This document shows, in pieces, positions 57,575-64,000 of a stretch of DNA of 64,000 nt; within the stretch, counting starts at the first letter, position 1; each line of letters starts with the position of its first letter. Where the stretch lies: assembly GCA_020226215.1 (NCBI GenBank), contig CM035236.1:59129809-59193808 (forward strand). The letters run 5' to 3'. The position numbers and the translations under genes are program-made. Origin of the DNA: Sindora glabra (lineage: Eukaryota > Streptophyta > Magnoliopsida > Fabales > Fabaceae). The notes under the pieces were generated by a model. It was not told the origin of the DNA, did not search any database, and saw nothing but the letters and a program-made list of their open reading frames with translations.

Positions 57575-59794
57575 GTATTAATATATTTCCCTTAAATGTG
57601 ATATACTTCCTGCACTATGTGGATAATTGCCTATTCAAAAGTATGTAGATTTTATAAGGGACTTTAAAGACATTTTCAAGCATTCATTTGGTGTTATCAT
57701 AAGAAAAGCACAAGTTGGCATGGGTCCCAAAGGTGAATAGGTTTTTATTATAAAATATTAATATTTATGATGTCTTAGTTATATCAAGAAAAACTTATTT
57801 GGATATTGTTGACACATACGATAATTTATATGAAAAATATAATTTTGATGCTATAAAATATGAAAATAAAATAATTAGAATATAACTAAAATATTTATTT
57901 TATTATTAAGACAGATTCATGCATGATTCAAAGAAAACTCATTTTAAATATTATGGTTTCTTAATAATAATTCCAAAAAGTAGCATTTTTAGGCCATAAT
58001 AGGATAAAACATTATGATTAAAGTTTTTCTAGAATATATACAAGAGGTTGGGTTTTTATATTTTGTATAATTATAGATTAACTCAAGGAAATTCCTTTTT
58101 TGTGAAATTTTTGAGATATCTGATGATGTATATCAAAAATGTTATTTCTATATTATGGGATGCTAAAATACTATGAATAAAGTATTTGCAAGGTATTATG
58201 TTTTCATATTTTGAATGATTCCAACTTGTTAGAAATATTATAATGAGAAATAGGAGTTTTCTATTATAAGACGATTGAGTACTGTAAATAAAATCTTTTA
58301 CACTATTAACCTAAACATCATTAAATGATTTGAGGTTTAACAAATAGAAAATAATAGTATAGTCATAACTAATTATATATTATGGTAAATATTGTTATAT
58401 GTATCAAGCTTAGGAAAAGAATAAAGTATGATTTGAAATGTTAAGATATGAATATCTTATGGTTAGAAGTTAGAAGCATTACGCTTAGAAAGAAGATAAG
58501 TAATATTTAAATAATTATAATTTATCTTTGTAAATAATGATAATAGAAGGTAAATGTAAAAAGATGGTTACGGATGCTTCGAGATTTTCAAGGTTGAATC
58601 AGCATTATCAAGTGAGTATATATCTCACTACATCTTAATATTTTATTAAAAGATAGTTTAATTATTGTGAATTATATTTTTTTACTTAATAGTGTAGATT
58701 TCTTATCCATGTATATATACCCACATAAATTCAGTATTGTAAAATAAGAGTAAGTAGTTAAATAAATATTAATTGATAAGAGTGCATAATGAAAGCGTAA
58801 TAATGGCAATAATTATTGATAGATTGTGGTTGGAATCAATGGTATTGTATAGGAATGCTTATATTGTTGTATGCTTGATACTATCCAGTGATGAAACTAT
58901 GACTTTGTATTGTAATGCTATACATAATTGCAATATGGGAGTTAAACTCTTCTATGTTTATTATTTGAGGATCATGCTAATAGTGGCATTGGAAACTATG
59001 AATAGTGATGGATAGTGTGAAAGATGGATGGAGAATTTTTGATAAATCATTATAAAGGATATAGAATTGATATAAGGGTCGGATAGGAAGTCCTCAACTA
59101 ACAATTAAGAAAAGTATAGAATTAACCTTGATACTATAGAACAACTATATGTATGTTTACTGTATTTAAAATGTGACATAATATGACTTTTTATGATTAA
59201 CTTCTACTAATAATGTGATTGTAATGATCTATTTGCCTTTGAACTTTAATGGTTGTTTGTGAGTGTGATACCTACCTAGAATGGGTAGTACATGATTTTA
59301 AATTCTAACAGAAAGTTGAGACTCTTATGATTGTGTTATGAGAAGTAGTGCTTAAGTCACATGTAGGTGAACTCTATTTTAGGCCATGGCTGCATATCTT
59401 TCAAAAATTTAGAAAAATAAGTTTACTAATATTCTCCAATTTAGTTTTTGAGTAACTTATGATTTATATATATAAACCAATCACCTGCAAGCTGATGGTA
59501 GATATATGCTCATTGAGTTTCTATAGCTCACTCTATTGTATCTTCAATTTTTTCAAGTTGTAGTGAGCATATTTAAGCTTATTGCATCTATGGTTAAGCA
59601 AAGACTACCTGAAGAGAAGATTTGACTGTTGGGTTTGATTTAGGATTAGAATTAGCAATCAAAATAGAGTTTTGATGAAGTATATGATGTGATGGATTGA
59701 TTGTATGTGTATAATTGTAAAATTGTGTTATTTTGTGAGTATGTTGAATCTGTCATATTTGGATAAAAATAGGTGTTGTACTTTAGGGCATATG
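57575..59794 (+). other. Continuation of the plus-strand Gypsy solo LTR; no gene
   Basis: AT-rich sequence with no recognisable protein. It includes CACAAGTTGGCATGGGTCCC (57709-57728), a phrase of the kind found in long Gypsy LTRs. Continuity with 43705-44688 is inferred from the nesting. Confidence 0.45.
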
Positions 59795-61265
59795 TGTTGG
59801 AAATCATGCATATACATGCACAACGGAATAAAAATTTTACACGATTTCCACCAAGGATCCATGCGAATTTAAGACGCCATAGATTAAGGATTAGGGTTTA
59901 TACCTTTCGGCAAAAAATCTTCTGTCCGCTACACAGTAAATTCGATCTACTTCTGTCCATTTTTCAATCCAATCTGCTCTCCAAATCACGAACCGAAATA
60001 GAAACTAGAAGATTAGATCACCAGTGCAACATTTAATATGGCTACACCTCTATGGTATCCACACAAACCCATGAATCACCGATGAATGTCCACATAAACA
60101 CCGATTGGAATTGATCTCCTTTCACCTCGTAGTACTAGCTACCCCTCTTCAGGGGTTTTGGTCAAGGAGAGGTGCTAGGATTTTTCTATGACTTTTGGGG
60201 TGCGTGAATAATGATAATAATCATATTATTACCTAACAAGCCTATTTAAATAGGTGCATAGAAAAACCTAACCTATTTGGGCTTTATTCCATGTACAATT
60301 TTAGACTTACTATTGGGCCTTATAATTATAACATGAATTCTCAAATATTAGGCCTAAACAATTTGGTCCATTAATTCCAAATTCACTAGGTTCTAAGTGT
60401 GTGACCCTACAGGCTCTAATTAAGTTAGCATTGACCATTGATTATATCAATGATCATAAACAATGATTGGTGTCTAGCAACACATCATTATTATCCAAGT
60501 AATGAGAAAGTCAATAATTTGACTAAACCTTTACACGTGATCATCACCTATGTCCTTTTGTCCTATACATCTAGATTGAGCATGAGACATGGACTGTATC
60601 ATTCTCGTATAGCCTAATCTTAAGGTTTCTTGATTCCTAAGTAAGCTAACTGAAACAAATGTAATCGACATCCCATGTTAATTCATCTGAGCATGGCCAT
60701 GCATTTTCTCAGCTTTACTTAATTAAGGGGCCTATAGATGTTATTCCTGTTATATAGGAGGGACAAATCCCATCTTGATCACACAAACCCCTCTGCATGA
60801 TATGTGACATATCCAATATCAACCCTTGCATTCACTCAACCATTAGTGATATAGAATAGTATCAAAATATGAAACTCACATGTAGGGAACCTTGATGATC
60901 TCAAGTTAAAGGACCATATTAATAATGATAACTAAGAACTACTCATAACATTCATATAATGATCCATGTAGTGTTCTTAATATGGGTCAGTCTAGTATAT
61001 AAGTTCTCTAACTTGTACTCATGTGTAAACTTAATATCCCATATAAGTCTTCACACATGCTAGTATTAACATATCAAAGCAACCTAATCCACAATGATAT
61101 ATGACTAGGGACTTTTAAGAATACAATTATTCTAAGGTTATTATCATAATTGAATATATTATGCAGACAATATATATAAATATAATAATTAGAATTGCCA
61201 TTAAAATAACATGATTCAAAATCACAATCACCAATATGATTGATTTTAGGGCATATACACTAATA
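59795..61265 (-). mobile_element. Mosaic Copia solo LTR, minus strand
   Basis: Plus-strand ends are TGTTGGAAATCA and ATATACACTAATA. Flanks ATATG (59790-59794) and ATGTG (61266-61270) form a target duplication with one mismatch. Positions 59795 to about 60063 match the LTR end of the full Copia element (1448-1718). From about 60054 onward the sequence instead matches the reverse complement of the solo LTR at 20605-21793. The switch occurs in the shared GTATCCACAC. It lies within the plus-strand Gypsy LTR. Confidence 0.88.
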
Positions 61266-61270
61266 ATGTG

Positions 61271-61455
61271 GCCCTTAAGAAATGTCCAAAAATAAAAGAG
61301 ACTCTATCCATTTTTTCTTAGAAATTTCAAAATAAAATTTTTAAGTCCCCTAAAATTTAGAAACTTCCGTTAGATAGCAAGAGTAAGAAATTGTTAAGGC
61401 TTGTGAAAACTGATAATGAGATCCACGCCGGTCACAATTAGGACAGGTCATGACA
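61271..61455 (+). repeat. Right end of the plus-strand Gypsy solo LTR
   Basis: The segment after the Copia LTR ends GGACAGGTCATGACA, the typical U5 end of plant Gypsy LTRs. No PBS follows, which argues for a solo LTR. Confidence 0.65.
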
Positions 61456-62622
61456 TAGTAGTAACTACAAATAAGTAGTAGAAACTAATAAAATTTGACC
61501 TAAATCTATATTTATTATGCCTATATATTGCTTACTTAACCATAAATTTGTATTATAGTGTTTAAAGGTGAAATCATTGTTAATATGAGGCTACTATGAA
61601 TCTATTATAATAAAAAGGGCTAATATATTGCTTACTTTGTGTAAATCAATAAGTAAATGTTATTTATAATGGTAATTGTTATGCATGTTGAAGTACACAA
61701 ATGAATGTATTATGATAGTAATTAAGATGAATTGATAAAAACTCTTGACATGTGTATGTCCATATTGGGGCTTAATATAAAGTTATGAAAGATTAGCACA
61801 TAAGCTAGAACTTGATGGCATCTATGTAGGAAAGGTGTAATATATGCTAAAACTTGTACTTATATACTTCATGGCAAGTGAGCTTGAATGTTTATGAATG
61901 GCCATAAAGATGTGCAATAAAAGGAAATTGTCAGAGCATTTTGTGACCAAATTTGATATTTTATGGAAAAGTAAATTAGTTATGCTAGAAAAGGACCTAC
62001 GAAGGTTCTTTTAATTAAATATATTTAAGATATATATTATATGATCAAGTAATTAATATAGGGTTTTATCTCCCTTTTGAATTCATAATGATACAGTAGC
62101 ATTTCTTTAGGATTAAGTAAGTAAATAGAATATTGAGATTATTCTATAAATTGAATGATTACAAAGATTGCTTTTCGTCCATAGGTTGTCTAAAAACTAA
62201 GACATGTATTTCCAAGTTAAGAACAAGTCAAAATTTCTATCATAAATATTTATATGCTTAAAGTTCTTAGGAACTGCATTCTTTGTTAAAAATAAGTGAT
62301 AAGGCTTATCCTAACAACAATGATAGCCATAATCAACTTGGTATTAGATTTGTTTATACATGTAATACTAAGGAAAAAGAGGATAGCAAGATGTAGAAGG
62401 TAACTAACGAGTGGTAAGGAAGTAGTTAATGATTTAATTGTCAAAAGTTCCAGAAAATTTAAGCTAAGTAGATTAAAGAAAGCATTCAATTTTCATAAGC
62501 AATTATATAGTATAGGAATTTTGCGAACTAGTGCTAGTTTTGGGTTGCACATCCCAATTAAGCAGATAAAATGCCTTAAGTAACAATTGCATAGCAAGCC
62601 CTTAGAATTTGAGGAAGAATTC
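61456..62622 (+). other. Gypsy-A interior, right part; no coding sequence recognised
   Basis: Where integrase would be expected, neither strand shows integrase motifs or a long open frame. It leads into the PPT and 3' LTR. Confidence 0.55.
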
Positions 62623-62638
62623 TTTTTGAGAGAGAGTA
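62623..62638 (+). other. Gypsy-A polypurine tract
   Basis: TTTTTGAGAGAGAGTA directly precedes the 3' LTR start TATAAAATCC (5' LTR: TGTAATATCC). Confidence 0.75.
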
Positions 62639-62639
62639 T

Positions 62640-64000
62640 TATAAAATCCTTAAGAACTCAAACTTTTATTCACCTAGGTGCTAATTGCTTATTCATATTA
62701 TTGATGGGTTTTATTTGAATGATATAACTTGATTTCCATAAGTGAATTAGAACTAATGAGTATATAAGAAAATTGTGGATAACAAAAAGTCTAAAGAAAT
62801 ATGAGAATTTGAGACTGATTAACAAAAGGGAAGGATTGAGATTTAGGAAATAATAAAGTATGAAAAGTAAACAAATGAAAATTTTATGGAAAATTGGGGT
62901 AGTAGTTAACTATGCCTATTCGAGCTACTTTCTAGACACATATAGTCAATTACAACCTCACCAAATTAGTTAATAAGTTAAAAACCATCTTTTACCTCTT
63001 TTCTCAAAATGCATTTAACCCCATACTTCCTAAAATATCCTAACACCCTTCCTATTCTTTCACTCTAATTTTCTATAACAAATGTCTTTATCTCCCTCTA
63101 AGAAAACCTAGAGCTTTAAGAAAAATTCTCCATTTTATCTCTAACTCATATCTTCTAAGGTATGTAACTTAACCATTCTTGATTTCCTTATCGATCAACC
63201 CCTTCATTCCTCATTTATTTTCTCTTATATATATGAATTTTAAGTTGGAATTGTTAATAAAGGTAAAACTACCAAAAACCTTCATCCTTAAATTCATTTT
63301 TGTTTTATGTATATAGGTTTTAATCATCATTTTCCACACTTCAAGCTACCAATCAAAGTATAGTGAGTAGTATTCTACCAAATCTTCTTATTAAAATGTT
63401 GTTTAAATGATTTTTAATGGTTTTATAGAAAAATGATGAAAAAGTGGGAAAAGATAGTTTGATGTGCTTAATAATTAATTGAATAATTAGTTTTGATGTT
63501 TGGTAATGGCTTTTAATGATAATAATGGTTTGATTGAATTATGGTGTAAGTTAATTGAGATTTAAAGGTTATTTAATGCAAATTAATAATGTTTTCATAA
63601 AAAAAATCTTAGATCAGTAGTTAACTATGGAAGCTCGAGTTGCTCTTTAGGTCCTTATAGTTTACTTTTGAGCTAACAATATGCCTTTAGACAGTGTTAG
63701 TTAATTATGATTGTCTAAATTTTCCTTTGGACCCTTAAACTCAACTATATAGTTGACTATGATTGTTAAAGTTCACCTCTAGACATTAATAGTTAATTAT
63801 ATAGTTAACTGTAACTTTTTTTTGTTACAAAAACCTATTTTTAGGAAAATGCAAGATATTAAGCTAACTTAAACATGTAATATAAGAATGTATGACCCCA
63901 AACCTATATAATAACAAGTAATATAAGATGCAAATCAACTAGTTACTTATAAAGCTTAAAAATGTTTATATATAGCACTAATTATGCATATTCCCTAACA
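62640..64000 (+). repeat. Gypsy-A 3' LTR, first half (cut by the window end)
   Basis: It aligns with 38530-39900 of the 5' LTR. About 1.3 kb should follow outside the window. Confidence 0.88.

Larger units (their letters stand above)
43705..61455 (+). mobile_element. Gypsy solo LTR, plus strand, broken by three later insertions
   Basis: It starts TGTAATGTCCCGAA (43705) and ends GGTCATGACA (61455), the typical Gypsy LTR ends. Without the insertions (44689-45863, about 45955-57574 and 59795-61270) the LTR is about 3.5 kb. Its left part contains CT-rich, GC-rich leader-like sequence (44140-44690), as in other long Gypsy LTRs. No PBS follows 61455 and no PPT precedes 43705. The flanks AAGTT (43700-43704) and TAGTA (61456-61460) agree at only 3 of 5 positions, so the target duplication is decayed or the two ends belong to different copies. 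Confidence 0.6.
38530..64000 (+). mobile_element. Gypsy-A: non-coding (LARD-like) Ty3/Gypsy element, plus strand, 3' end outside the window
   Basis: The 5' LTR (38530-41193) aligns with sequence from 62640 to the window end, which is the first half of the 3' LTR. The PBS (41196-41210) and PPT (62623-62638) are in the right places. The true interior is 41211-43704 plus 61456-62622, about 3.7 kb, and contains no recognisable gag or pol motif. This fits a LARD-type non-autonomous Gypsy element. A 17.75-kb nest of later insertions starting with a Gypsy solo LTR occupies 43705-61455. The element is inserted in the minus-strand LTR at 35998-38529; the target duplication is probably TAAAT (38525-38529). 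Confidence 0.8.

Noticed and set aside
59773..60036. Open frame similar to that at 1364-1654
   Set aside because: Both lie in the shared U5 end of the Copia LTRs; similarity reflects the repeat, not a conserved protein.
1..64000. A previously undescribed defence, metabolic or regulatory gene system
   Set aside because: All recognisable coding sequence belongs to known transposon families or one dirigent pseudogene; no gene cluster of unknown function with intact frames is visible.

Overview
This window looks like nuclear, repeat-rich DNA from a flowering plant, most likely a eudicot. The evidence is the AT-rich background, plant-type Ty1/Copia and Ty3/Gypsy elements primed by initiator tRNA-Met, a Tat/Ogre-type Gypsy element, a CACTA transposon with CACTACAACAAAT ends, a PIF/Harbinger transposon with its Myb-like partner gene, and a broken dirigent gene. 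I see no intact host gene, no RNA gene and no prokaryotic feature. Almost all of the sequence is transposable elements nested inside one another, most of them decayed. There is one assembly gap (36454-36663).

Left part (1-20.2 kb): a LINE relic lies near the left edge. It is followed by a minus-strand Ty3/Gypsy element, 'Gypsy-1' (about 813-20226), with long LTRs (about 3.1 kb), a PBS, a PPT and a complete but stop-riddled gag-PR-RT-RH-IN-chromodomain order. Its 3' LTR is split by a younger minus-strand Ty1/Copia element (1448-10270). The Copia element has 1.54-kb LTRs, a perfect TTAAC target duplication, a PBS, a PPT, a long GC-rich leader and an almost continuous gag-pol. The uninterrupted Gypsy-1 5' LTR serves as an internal empty-site control for this insertion.

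Middle (20.2-36 kb): a Copia solo LTR with perfect TTTAT duplications interrupts an unrecognised coding-like stretch. To its right is a minus-strand Tat/Ogre-like Gypsy element, 'Gypsy-2' (about 23.6-32.85 kb). A 2.9-kb non-autonomous CACTA element with subterminal repeats (28824-31693) lies between its gag and protease. Its LTRs could not be delimited.

Right part (36-64 kb): this is a deep nest. A minus-strand Gypsy LTR (from 35998) is split by a plus-strand Gypsy element, 'Gypsy-A' (38530 to beyond the window), whose interior has a PBS and a PPT but no recognisable coding sequence (LARD-like). Inside Gypsy-A is another Gypsy solo LTR (43705-61455). That LTR carries three insertions: a small PIF-type element holding a dirigent pseudogene, a large decayed PIF/Harbinger element (about 45955-57571), and a mosaic Copia solo LTR (59795-61265). 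The Harbinger transposase gene is itself split by a 2.6-kb Gypsy solo LTR (50244-52863). The window ends inside the 3' LTR of Gypsy-A.

All element calls rest on reading the sequence directly (repeat pairs, TG..CA ends, target duplications, PBS/PPT, protein motifs in reverse translation). Percent identities and lineage assignments were judged by eye and need alignment. I did not find a new biological system. The most interesting items are the mosaic LTR, the captured dirigent fragment, the hairpin arrays in LTRs and leader, and the clean nested-insertion stratigraphy.
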